From contig JAEZCF010000119.1 of assembly GCA_023430045.1 (NCBI GenBank), positions 1-21,057 on the forward strand: a DNA stretch of 21,057 nucleotides, written 5' to 3'. How positions within the stretch are numbered: position 1 is the stretch's first letter; the number at the start of each line of letters is the position of its first letter. The stretch comes from Pseudomonadota bacterium. Lineage in GTDB: Bacteria > Pseudomonadota > Gammaproteobacteria > Xanthomonadales > Xanthomonadaceae. The translations under genes and the position numbers were made by a program. The notes beneath the pieces were generated by a model. That model had not been told where the DNA came from and ran no database searches. It worked only from the letters and a program-made list of their open reading frames with translations. Shown here in pieces: positions 15,011-21,057 of the stretch.

Positions 15011-15402
15011 CGGCGGTCAGCACCGCGCGCGACAGGCCTGCCGATGCGCAGGCCGACCGCGGCCTGTACCGGCAGCGATGCCAGCAGTGCACCGACGAAC
15101 CAGCGGGGAAATTCATTGCCCATGTCCCACACCGCCCACAGCGACGCGGCCGTGATCAGCAGGATGACGACCGTGCCGTGCACGGACGGCCACGCAGGCG
15201 CGTAGCGGGTGGCAAAGCCGATCGCCGCGATACCGCCCAGCACGGTGAACGTCAGGTCCCAGCCCAGCTGCGTCGCACTGTCGGGATGCAGGCCGATCAG
15301 TGCCGGCAGCCAGCTGGCCACCGTGGTCACCAGAGCCAGCGCCAGCAGCGCGCCGAGGAGGGCTAGCAGGGAAAGAAAGGCGGTCTTGAGCAGGGCGGGC
15401 AT
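14983..15402 (-). CDS. Uncharacterised four-helix membrane protein
   Basis: The 139-residue product has about four hydrophobic segments (roughly residues 7-36, 49-66, 76-95 and 101-117) and a basic C-terminal tail (RPVARGADRRQR). I do not recognise a family. It lies 35 bases downstream of eda on the same strand, so it could be the third gene of a kdgK-eda unit. Its final 28 bases overlap the 3' end of ligD on the opposite strand. The start codon is inside a strong inverted repeat and has no clear ribosome site, so the true start could be an internal non-ATG codon. Codon use resembles the neighbours. A role in the sugar-acid locus is not supported beyond position. Confidence 0.7.
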   Translation of the reverse strand: MPALLKTAFLSLLALLGALLALALVTTVASWLPALIGLHPDSATQLGWDLTFTVLGGIAAIGFATRYAPAWPSVHGTVVILLITAASLWAVWDMGNEFPRWFVGALLASLPVQAAVGLRIGRPVARGADRRQRSNSGNV

Positions 15403-15426
15403 GAGCCCATTGTAGGCTCATGCCCG
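15396..15426. promoter_or_regulatory. 12-bp hairpin spanning the start codon of the membrane protein gene
   Basis: CGGGCATGAGCC (15396-15407) and GGCTCATGCCCG (15415-15426) are exact reverse complements around CATTGTA. On the minus strand the hairpin begins 11 bases after the eda stop, and its distal arm contains the ATG of the next gene (15400-15402). There is no T-tract. It may act as a weak terminator of kdgK-eda or hide the downstream start codon. Confidence 0.5.
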
Positions 15427-15437
15427 GCACTCGATGC

Positions 15438-16076
15438 TCAGCCCGCCAGAGCGGCCGCCGAGCGCGCCAGTTCTTCGATGGCCGCCCAGTCGCGGCTCTG
15501 CATCAGTGCTGCGGTCGTCAACCATGAGCCGCCCACGCACAGCACGTTCGGCAGGTGCAGGAACTGCGGTGCGGTCTGCGCGCTGATCCCGCCGGTCGGG
15601 CAGAAGCGCACGTCGGTGAACGGTCCGGCCCATGCCGACAGCAGCGGCGCACCGCCGGCCTGGACCGCAGGAAAGAACTTGAACGTATCCAGCCCGTGCT
15701 CAAGTCCTTCCATCAGCTCCGAAGACGTGGCCACGCCGGGCAGGAATGGCAGGTCCACGTCGCGTGCGGCGGCATACAGGCGTGCGGTCGCCCCCGGCGA
15801 TACCGCGAAGCGCCCACCGGCTTCCTTCACCGCCTGCATCTGCGCCGACGTCAGCACCGTGCCCGCACCGATGACGGCATCCGGGACGGCCTCGACCATG
15901 GCCTTGATGGCCTCCATCGCCCGCGGCGTGCGCAGGGTGACTTCGATCACCGGCAGGCCGCCGCGGAACAGCGCCTGCGCCACCTGCACGGCGTCATCGA
16001 CATCATCGGGGGTGAACACCGGGATCACCGGTGCAAGTTTCAGTACCGCACGAACGCGCGGATCAGCGCCGGACAT
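15438..16076 (-). CDS. eda: 2-keto-3-deoxy-6-phosphogluconate (KDPG) aldolase
   Basis: Eda cleaves KDPG to pyruvate and glyceraldehyde 3-phosphate, the final step of the Entner-Doudoroff route and of uronate catabolism. The 212-residue product carries the class I aldolase residues at the E. coli numbers: E45 in VIEVTLRT and the Schiff-base lysine K133 in TFKFFPA, with GAGTVLT at 70-76, FLPGVATSSE at 111-120, and CPTGGIS as phosphate site. The ATG at 16076 lies inside the kdgK coding end, giving a 14-base overlap. GAGGAG within kdgK serves as its ribosome site, so the two are translationally coupled. The pairing with kdgK points to use on 2-keto-3-deoxygluconate derived from uronic acids or similar sugar acids. 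Confidence 0.96.
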   Translation of the reverse strand: MSGADPRVRAVLKLAPVIPVFTPDDVDDAVQVAQALFRGGLPVIEVTLRTPRAMEAIKAMVEAVPDAVIGAGTVLTSAQMQAVKEAGGRFAVSPGATARLYAAARDVDLPFLPGVATSSELMEGLEHGLDTFKFFPAVQAGGAPLLSAWAGPFTDVRFCPTGGISAQTAPQFLHLPNVLCVGGSWLTTAALMQSRDWAAIEELARSAAALAG

Positions 16077-17082
16077 CGAAATGCTCCTCGCCCACCAGGG
16101 CCAGTACGTCAGCTTCGCTGACAGGATTGAAATCACCGGGGATGGAATGTTTCAGTCCGCCGGCGGCCAGGCCGAAGCGCACGGTGGCGTCGGCATCCAG
16201 ACCTTGCATGATGCCATGCAGGATGCCAGCCGCGAATGCATCGCCACCGCCGATGCGATCGACAATGCCCTGCAGCTGGCGGACCGGTGCCTGCGCGCGG
16301 GTGCCGTCGCGGCCGATCAGCAGCGCGCCCAAGGCGTGGTGGTCCACGCTCAATGCCTGGCGCTGGGTGCAGGCCATCCACTGCAGGTGTGGAAACGCAT
16401 CTAATGCCGCAGCCGCTGCGGCTTCGACGCGGGCGACGCCCTCTGCCTCCGCGAACGACCGGCCCAGCACCACCTGCATATCGCGATGGTCGGCGAAGAG
16501 GATGTCGGCCTGCGCGAACAGCTCGCGCAGGATCGCCTTCGCATCTCCACCCCACCGCTGCCACAGGCTGGGCCGGAAGTTGCCGTCGAAGGACACCCGC
16601 ACGCCCAGCGCACGGGCCGCGCGCGCTGCCGCCAGTGCGGCCTGCGCCACGTCCGGGCCGAGCGCAGGGGTGACACCGGAAAGATGCAGCCAGTCCGCAC
16701 CAGCAAGCAGCGTGGGCCAGTCGTAATCATCGGCGGTGCTCAGTGCGAAGGCGGAATCTGCACGGTCGTAGACCACTTCGCTGGCGCGCTGGACGGCACC
16801 GGTCACCAGGAAATACAGGCCCATGCGTGTATCGGCCCGGCGCGCGACTGGGCGGGTATCCACGCCGTGCCGCCGCAGTTCGGCCAGTGCATGCGTGCCG
16901 AGCGGGTTGTCGGCTACGGTGCTGACCATCGCCACGTCGTGGCCGAAATGCGCCAGGGACACGCCGACATTGGCTTCCGCACCGCCGACATGCACCTCCA
17001 GTCGCGGCGTCTGCAGCAACAGTTCACGCCCCGGTGCCCCCATTCTCAGCAGCAGTTCCCCGAAACACACGATTCGACTCAT
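16063..17082 (-). CDS. kdgK: 2-dehydro-3-deoxygluconokinase (KDG kinase), PfkB family
   Basis: KdgK phosphorylates 2-keto-3-deoxygluconate to KDPG, the substrate of the next gene, eda. The 339-residue product is a PfkB/ribokinase-fold kinase: the N-terminal strand MSRIVCFGELLLRM, the sugar-binding GGAEANVG at 33-40, NFRPSLW in the middle, and the catalytic signature GGGDAFAAG with D281 as base. These features fit KDG kinase better than fructokinase or ribokinase, and the coupled eda strengthens the call. The ATG at 17082 has GAGG upstream on the minus strand; in-frame starts further upstream are not needed. The gene is divergent from the large TonB receptor, with 288 bases between the start codons that contain a plausible promoter and paired operators. 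Confidence 0.94.
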   Translation of the reverse strand: MSRIVCFGELLLRMGAPGRELLLQTPRLEVHVGGAEANVGVSLAHFGHDVAMVSTVADNPLGTHALAELRRHGVDTRPVARRADTRMGLYFLVTGAVQRASEVVYDRADSAFALSTADDYDWPTLLAGADWLHLSGVTPALGPDVAQAALAAARAARALGVRVSFDGNFRPSLWQRWGGDAKAILRELFAQADILFADHRDMQVVLGRSFAEAEGVARVEAAAAAALDAFPHLQWMACTQRQALSVDHHALGALLIGRDGTRAQAPVRQLQGIVDRIGGGDAFAAGILHGIMQGLDADATVRFGLAAGGLKHSIPGDFNPVSEADVLALVGEEHFDVRR

Positions 17083-17160
17083 GAAAGATGTCCTCGTTGC
17101 CCGGCCCATCATGGCGCGCCATGCGACGGGACGGATGGGCCGCGCACCCCGCGCGACTCT

Positions 17161-17175
17161 TGACTATCGGTGTCA
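17161..17175. promoter_or_regulatory. Candidate operator, kdgK side (TGAC-N7-GTCA)
   Basis: The 15-mer TGACTATCGGTGTCA has perfect 4-bp outer arms and matches the site at 17308-17322 in 13 of 15 positions. It directly follows the proposed -10 box of kdgK, where a bound repressor would block initiation. The CGGTGTCA half-site with a TGAC partner is in the style of LacI- or GntR-type sugar regulators; the protein is unknown. Confidence 0.5.
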
Positions 17176-17202
17176 TTCTAGCCCGATCACCCCTCCCGTC
17201 CA
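17175..17202 (-). promoter_or_regulatory. Candidate kdgK promoter
   Basis: On the minus strand, TGGACG (complement of 17197-17202) and TAGAAT (complement of 17175-17180) are separated by 16 bases and resemble sigma-70 -35 and -10 boxes. Predicted transcription would start near 17168, about 85 bases before the kdgK ATG and inside the palindrome at 17161-17175. Confidence 0.4.
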
Positions 17203-17208
17203 CCCTGT

Positions 17209-17249
17209 GGGACAGGCCAAGTCATTGTCCCGCAAGCGTCTCCGGGACA
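17209..17249. repeat. Alternating GGGACA / TGTCCC triplet
   Basis: GGGACA (17209-17214), TGTCCC (17226-17231) and GGGACA (17244-17249) alternate in orientation with gaps of 11 and 12 bases. The second and third extend to the 7-bp arms TGTCCCG / CGGGACA. They lie between the two TGAC-N7-GTCA sites in the kdgK/receptor intergenic region and could be regulator half-sites or alternative hairpins. Confidence 0.4.
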
Positions 17250-17307
17250 TTGCAGATCTGTTGCGGTGCAAGATGCCCGAACATGAAGGTGCTGTTAACG
17301 TCGGCTC

Positions 17308-17336
17308 TGACCAGCGGTGTCATCGCTTTACACCGC
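17308..17336. promoter_or_regulatory. Candidate operator, receptor side, with overlapping inverted repeat
   Basis: TGACCAGCGGTGTCA (17308-17322) is nearly the same as the kdgK-side site. It overlaps a second inverted repeat, GCGGTGT (17314-17320) with ACACCGC (17330-17336). Both lie 35-63 bases ahead of the receptor ATG, suiting control of its transcription or leader. I could not find a convincing promoter here. Confidence 0.5.
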
Positions 17337-17370
17337 GAGCGAAACCAGACCTTTGGGAGAGGGAAAGGCC

Positions 17371-20112
17371 ATGAATTCACGTCACATCCGTAAAAAGACA
17401 CCGGTTACCATGCTCGCCCTGTCGATCGGCATGGCGCTGGGCGCCACGGCGACCGCCAACGCGCAGCAGGCCGGCAGTGCGACCGATCTGGATACCGTCA
17501 CCGTCACCGGCTACCGCGCCAGCGTGGAGAAGGCGCTGGACATCAAGCGCGGCGAAGCCGGCGTCGTGGATGCCATCGTCGCCGAGGACATCGGCAAGTT
17601 CCCGGACCTCAACCTGGCTGAATCGCTGCAGCGCATTCCCGGGGTGGTGATCACCCGTGAAGCCGGTGAAGGCCGCAGCATCTCCGTGCGTGGCCTCGGC
17701 CCGGACTTCACCCGCGTGCGCATCAACGGCATGGAAGCGCTGACAACGGTCGGTTCCGGCGACCAGAGCGGCGGCACCAACCGCGGCCGCGGCTTCGATT
17801 TCAACGTGTTCGCCTCCGACCTGTTCTCGCAGCTGGTGGTGCGCAAGACCGCCTCGGCCGATGTCGAGGAAGGTTCACTGGGCGCCACCGTGGACCTGCG
17901 CACCGCGCGTCCATTCGACTATGACGGTTTCACCTTTGCCGCCAGCGGCCAGGGCAGCTTCAACGACATGGCCGACAAGGCAGATCCGCGCGTCGCCGCG
18001 CTGGTGGCCAACACCTTTGCCGACGGCACCTTCGGCGCTCTGCTGTCGGTGGCCTACTCCGAGCGGCAGGCGCTGGAAGAAGGGTCCAACACTGGCCGCT
18101 GGGCCAATGGACCCAGCAACGGCGGGTTCTCGCCGAGCTCGCCGTTCGCCGAAGCCAATGGCGCGAACGTCTTCCACCCGCGCTTCCCGCGCTATGTACA
18201 GATGGAACATGAGCAGAAGCGCCTGGGCGTGACCGGCTCGCTGCAGTGGAAGCCGAGCGACCGCACCGAGATCTCGCTGGATACGCTCTACTCGAAGATC
18301 GATGCGACGCGCGATGAGAACTACATCGAGGCGATCTCCTTCAGCCGCTCCGGCGCTGGCAAGCCACAGACCATCGTGCGCAACGGCGAGATCCGCGACA
18401 ACGCGCTGCTGTACGGCGAGTTCGACAATGTCGACATCCGCGCCGAAAACCGCCATGACGAATGGAGCACCGAGTTCAAGCAGGTCAGCCTGAACCTCGA
18501 CCATCGTTTCAGTGATGCCTTCCAGGTCTCCGGCAGGATCGGCACCTCGCGCTCGGCCCATGAGAATCCGGTGCAGACCACCATCATCATGGACAAGGCC
18601 AACGTACAGGGTTACAGCTACGACTATCGCGGCAACCGCAATGCGCCGGTCATCAATTACGGCGTGGACCCCACCGATCCCAATGGCTGGACGCTGGCCG
18701 AGATCCGCCTGCGTCCGCAGTACGTGGACAATGACTTCGACACCGGCCAGATCGACTTCAACTGGAACATCAGCCCGGGCTTCCGCCTGAAGGGCGGCGT
18801 GCTGGCCAAGAACTACAGCTTCAGCACCACCGAGCTGCGTCGTGCCAGCGAGCTGGCCGTGCCGGAGTTCCCGGGCGGCGGCATGCTGGTGCCATCGGAT
18901 TACACCCAGCCGGCAGGCCTGAAGGGCATCAACGGTTCGCCGTCGAACTGGGTGGTGCCCAACCTGGGTGCCGTCGCCGATCTGTTCGACATCTACAGCA
19001 ACAGCGGCACGTTTGCCGTCGCGCCGCGGTTGAACAACAGCCGCAGCGTGGAGGAAGAAGACCGGGGCGCCTACCTGATGGGCGAATTCTCCACCGACCT
19101 GGGTTCCATTCCGCTGTCGGGCAACGTCGGCGTGCGCTACGTGCGCACCAAGCAGGAGTCCACCGGCTACGCCACCATCGGCGGCGTGCCGGCGCTCACC
19201 ACCACCAGCCGCACCTACGATGACACCCTGCCTTCGTTCAACCTGGTCGCCGAAGTAAGCCCGGACTTCCTGATCCGCCTGGGTGCGGCCAAGGTGATGA
19301 CCCGTCCGGGCCTGGGACACCTGACCCCGGGCGTGACGGTTGCCGTGGCCGGCGGCGCGCGCACGGTATCCGGCGGCAATCCGAACCTGGATCCGATCCG
19401 TGCCACCAACGTCGACCTGGGCTTCGAGTGGTACTTCCAGGAAGGTGCGATGCTGGGCCTGGGCGTGTTCTACAAGGACATCGAATCCTTCGTGCAGACC
19501 ACCCGCGATGTGCGTCCCTACTCGACCAGCGGCCTGCCGGCCAACCTGCTCGATGGCACCGGCGCCACCGTCAACGACGAGTTCACCTTCAGCATCCCGC
19601 TCAACACCCCCGGCGGCGAACTGCACGGCGTGGAAGCGAACTACACCCAGCCGTTCACCTTCCTGCCGGGCAAGTGGTCCAACCTGGGTGCGCAGCTGAA
19701 CTACACCTGGGTGGAATCGAAGATCCAGTACCTCAACGGCCAGGGCCAGCCGGTGATGAAGACCGACCTGACCGGTCTGTCCAAGTCGTCCTGGAACGCC
19801 ACGCTGTTCTACGAAGGCGAAACCTTCGCAGGCCGCATCTCGGCGACCAACCGCGATGATTACCTGACCCAGGCACCGGGCCAGGAAACCGGCTTCAACC
19901 TCGACGGTTATCACGGCATGACCGGTACCACGGTCATCGATGCATCGCTGCGCTACAAGATCAGCGACCAGCTGGAACTGAGCCTGGAAGGCATCAACCT
20001 CACCAACGAGGGGTCCGACGAGTGGGTGTATTCGCCGCTCACCGGCCGCCTGCCGCTGCAGTACACCGAGACCGGGCGCCAGTTCCTGCTCGGCGCGCGT
20101 TACAAGTTCTGA
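17371..20112 (+). CDS. TonB-dependent receptor, Xanthomonas/Caulobacter carbohydrate type
   Basis: The 913-residue product has a signal peptide (about residues 1-31, cut after ANA), a TonB box DTVTVTG at 41-47 followed by YRASVEKALDIKR, a plug domain (FPDLNLAESLQRIPGVVITRE, ISVRGLGPDFTRVRINGMEAL) and a long beta-barrel ending in the outer-membrane signal RYKF. Size and motifs match the large family common in Xanthomonas and Caulobacter that imports oligosaccharides. It is divergent from kdgK-eda and precedes a LamG-type exported protein, so I infer an oligomer whose breakdown yields 2-keto-3-deoxygluconate, such as a uronate polymer fragment; the ligand itself is not visible. The ATG at 17371 follows a purine-rich GGGAGAGGGAAAGG. 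A GTG at 17317 would add 18 residues and spoil the signal peptide. Confidence 0.93.
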   Translation: MNSRHIRKKTPVTMLALSIGMALGATATANAQQAGSATDLDTVTVTGYRASVEKALDIKRGEAGVVDAIVAEDIGKFPDLNLAESLQRIPGVVITREAGEGRSISVRGLGPDFTRVRINGMEALTTVGSGDQSGGTNRGRGFDFNVFASDLFSQLVVRKTASADVEEGSLGATVDLRTARPFDYDGFTFAASGQGSFNDMADKADPRVAALVANTFADGTFGALLSVAYSERQALEEGSNTGRWANGPSNGGFSPSSPFAEANGANVFHPRFPRYVQMEHEQKRLGVTGSLQWKPSDRTEISLDTLYSKIDATRDENYIEAISFSRSGAGKPQTIVRNGEIRDNALLYGEFDNVDIRAENRHDEWSTEFKQVSLNLDHRFSDAFQVSGRIGTSRSAHENPVQTTIIMDKANVQGYSYDYRGNRNAPVINYGVDPTDPNGWTLAEIRLRPQYVDNDFDTGQIDFNWNISPGFRLKGGVLAKNYSFSTTELRRASELAVPEFPGGGMLVPSDYTQPAGLKGINGSPSNWVVPNLGAVADLFDIYSNSGTFAVAPRLNNSRSVEEEDRGAYLMGEFSTDLGSIPLSGNVGVRYVRTKQESTGYATIGGVPALTTTSRTYDDTLPSFNLVAEVSPDFLIRLGAAKVMTRPGLGHLTPGVTVAVAGGARTVSGGNPNLDPIRATNVDLGFEWYFQEGAMLGLGVFYKDIESFVQTTRDVRPYSTSGLPANLLDGTGATVNDEFTFSIPLNTPGGELHGVEANYTQPFTFLPGKWSNLGAQLNYTWVESKIQYLNGQGQPVMKTDLTGLSKSSWNATLFYEGETFAGRISATNRDDYLTQAPGQETGFNLDGYHGMTGTTVIDASLRYKISDQLELSLEGINLTNEGSDEWVYSPLTGRLPLQYTETGRQFLLGARYKF

Positions 20113-20120
20113 ACCACCAC

Positions 20121-20147
20121 GCGGCGGCGTGCCAGTCACGCCGCCGC
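20121..20147 (+). terminator. Hairpin after the receptor gene
   Basis: An 11-bp perfect stem (GCGGCGGCGTG at 20121-20131, CACGCCGCCGC at 20137-20147) with a CCAGT loop starts eight bases after the stop. No T-tract follows. It may stop transcription partially or stabilise the receptor mRNA while allowing read-through to the next gene. Confidence 0.5.
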
Positions 20148-20296
20148 AGTCGCACCCGCATTGCTGCTGCGGCGCAAGATGCCTCTGCACAGGGGCTTTG
20201 CTACGTTCCGGCGTCCTGCGATGCCGGGCGTGTCCCACGTATGAAGACGCTGCTGGGCAGATGCCTGCCGGGTACCCGGGCCACCTCGTCCTGCCA

Positions 20297-20311
20297 TGAC
20301 GACCGCTGTCG
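20297..20311. promoter_or_regulatory. Weak third copy of the TGAC-N7-GTCA site
   Basis: TGACGACCGCTGTCG matches the 17161 site in 11 of 15 positions, keeping TGAC, the central CG and TGTC but losing the last A. It lies 80 bases before the LamG gene. The rest of 20148-20391 shows no gene or clear promoter. Confidence 0.25.
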
Positions 20312-20391
20312 CATCGGCGTCCCATCGCGTCGAGCCACGCCTGCTGCCCTGCTCCAATGCGTACGTCGCCCGCTGTAGAAAGGAAGGTTCC

Positions 20392-21057
20392 ATGCCGCAC
20401 CGTTCTTCCCTCGCCGCCCGTCCCATGTGCCGCAATGTGCTGGCTCTGGCGGTCGCCCTGCTGGCCACGCCCGTATCCGCAGCCACCTCGCCCAACCTGC
20501 TGTTCCACGTCGATGCCCGGCATGGCCTGGAGGCGGACGTAGCGCACGGTGAAGCGATACCGAACTTCCGCGACAAAGTGGCGGTGGTCGATGACGCCGT
20601 GCAGGGCAAGGCGATCCAGTGGGAAGACGATGGCGTGCTGTCGTGGGATGCGCCGGGCAACATCCTGGCGCAGCGCGGTACCCTCGCCTTCGACTGGCGG
20701 CCGCGTTACGCACCGGGCGAAGCGCCGTTCGTGATCTTCCGGGTCGGCTATGCCGACCACAGCAGCTGGGACATGGCCTGGCTGCGCATCGACTGGAACG
20801 GCCACGGTTTCGATGCGTTCGTCACCGACGCCAACCTGGCGCGCACGCGCGTGTCCTTCCGCATGCCGGATGTACCGCGTCCGGACCAGTGGCTACACCT
20901 GGCCTTTGCCTGGGACGAGGACCACGGTGTGCGGTTGTCCGTCGATGGCCGAGAGGTCGCGCGCGCGGAAACCACCGGCGACTACGATGCCGCGCTGGAC
21001 CAGCTCGGCCTGGCCGGCCGGGTGATGGCTCCCTACCAGGTGCAGAGCCGCTACAAC
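20392..21057 (+). CDS. Exported LamG/concanavalin-like domain protein (3' end beyond window)
   Basis: The frame stays open for 222 codons to the window edge. The start is clear: AGGAAGG a few bases before the ATG at 20392. A signal peptide occupies residues 1-30 (hydrophobic core VLALAVALLATPVSA, cut near residue 30). After it comes a jelly-roll-like segment: GVLSWDAPGNILAQRGTLAFDWRP, then AWLRIDWNGHGFDAFV, and the characteristic DQWLHLAFAWDEDHGVRLSVDGREVA at about residues 165-190. This resembles LamG/concanavalin A-like glucanase folds, which bind or sit beside carbohydrate-active modules. Any catalytic domain would lie beyond the edge. Position after the receptor and facing away from kdgK-eda suggests a periplasmic or surface role in polysaccharide use. 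Confidence 0.85.
   Translation, partial: MPHRSSLAARPMCRNVLALAVALLATPVSAATSPNLLFHVDARHGLEADVAHGEAIPNFRDKVAVVDDAVQGKAIQWEDDGVLSWDAPGNILAQRGTLAFDWRPRYAPGEAPFVIFRVGYADHSSWDMAWLRIDWNGHGFDAFVTDANLARTRVSFRMPDVPRPDQWLHLAFAWDEDHGVRLSVDGREVARAETTGDYDAALDQLGLAGRVMAPYQVQSRYN

Noticed and set aside
17875..20805. 976-codon open frame on the minus strand
   Set aside because: It is antisense to the TonB receptor and the LamG gene. Its product has no recognisable domain and the composition expected of a shadow frame in GC-rich DNA.

Overview
The window looks like chromosomal DNA of a gammaproteobacterium of the Xanthomonas/Stenotrophomonas group (Lysobacteraceae), most likely Stenotrophomonas. The grounds are uniformly GC-rich coding sequence, tandem exbD genes of the type known downstream of tonB-exbB in Xanthomonas, a nearby pdxJ, a PE-LIG-POL type LigD, and a very large TonB-dependent receptor of the Xanthomonas/Caulobacter carbohydrate type. 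The genus is inferred from memory of gene order and protein style, not from a search. I saw no rRNA, tRNA, CRISPR array, insertion sequence or phage gene.

Positions 1-4451 (all +) hold exbD1 and exbD2 (TonB energisation) closed by a strong intrinsic terminator, then a cardiolipin synthase, pdxJ (vitamin B6) and a PA0069-type radical SAM protein. A 500-base low-coding stretch follows, with one possible small membrane protein. Positions 4955-8148 (all -) hold an Fe(II)/2-oxoglutarate dioxygenase, class I fructose-1,6-bisphosphatase and an aromatic/aspartate aminotransferase. A perfect 24-bp inverted repeat with a T-tract separates the last two. At 8299-10422 (+) is a TonB-dependent receptor that resembles E. 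coli YncD/PqqU, the PQQ receptor, along most of its length.

Positions 10466-15010 form a bacterial non-homologous end-joining locus: Ku and LigD (phosphoesterase-ligase-polymerase), 3 bases apart. Ahead of Ku lies an unrecognised 132-residue protein, and divergent from that a small acidic/basic protein ending in an ETFPASDP motif. An inverted repeat sits almost exactly midway between the two divergent start codons.

Positions 15438-21057 look like a sugar-acid/polysaccharide utilisation locus. kdgK and eda (minus strand, overlapping by 14 bases) convert 2-keto-3-deoxygluconate to pyruvate and glyceraldehyde-3-phosphate. Divergent from them are a 913-residue TonB-dependent receptor and the start of an exported LamG/concanavalin-like protein cut by the window edge. 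Two 15-bp sites that differ at only two positions (pattern TGAC-N7-GTCA) lie on the kdgK side and the receptor side of the shared intergenic region. A weaker third copy lies upstream of the LamG gene. Together these suggest a local regulon under one repressor, which is the most testable new inference in the window.
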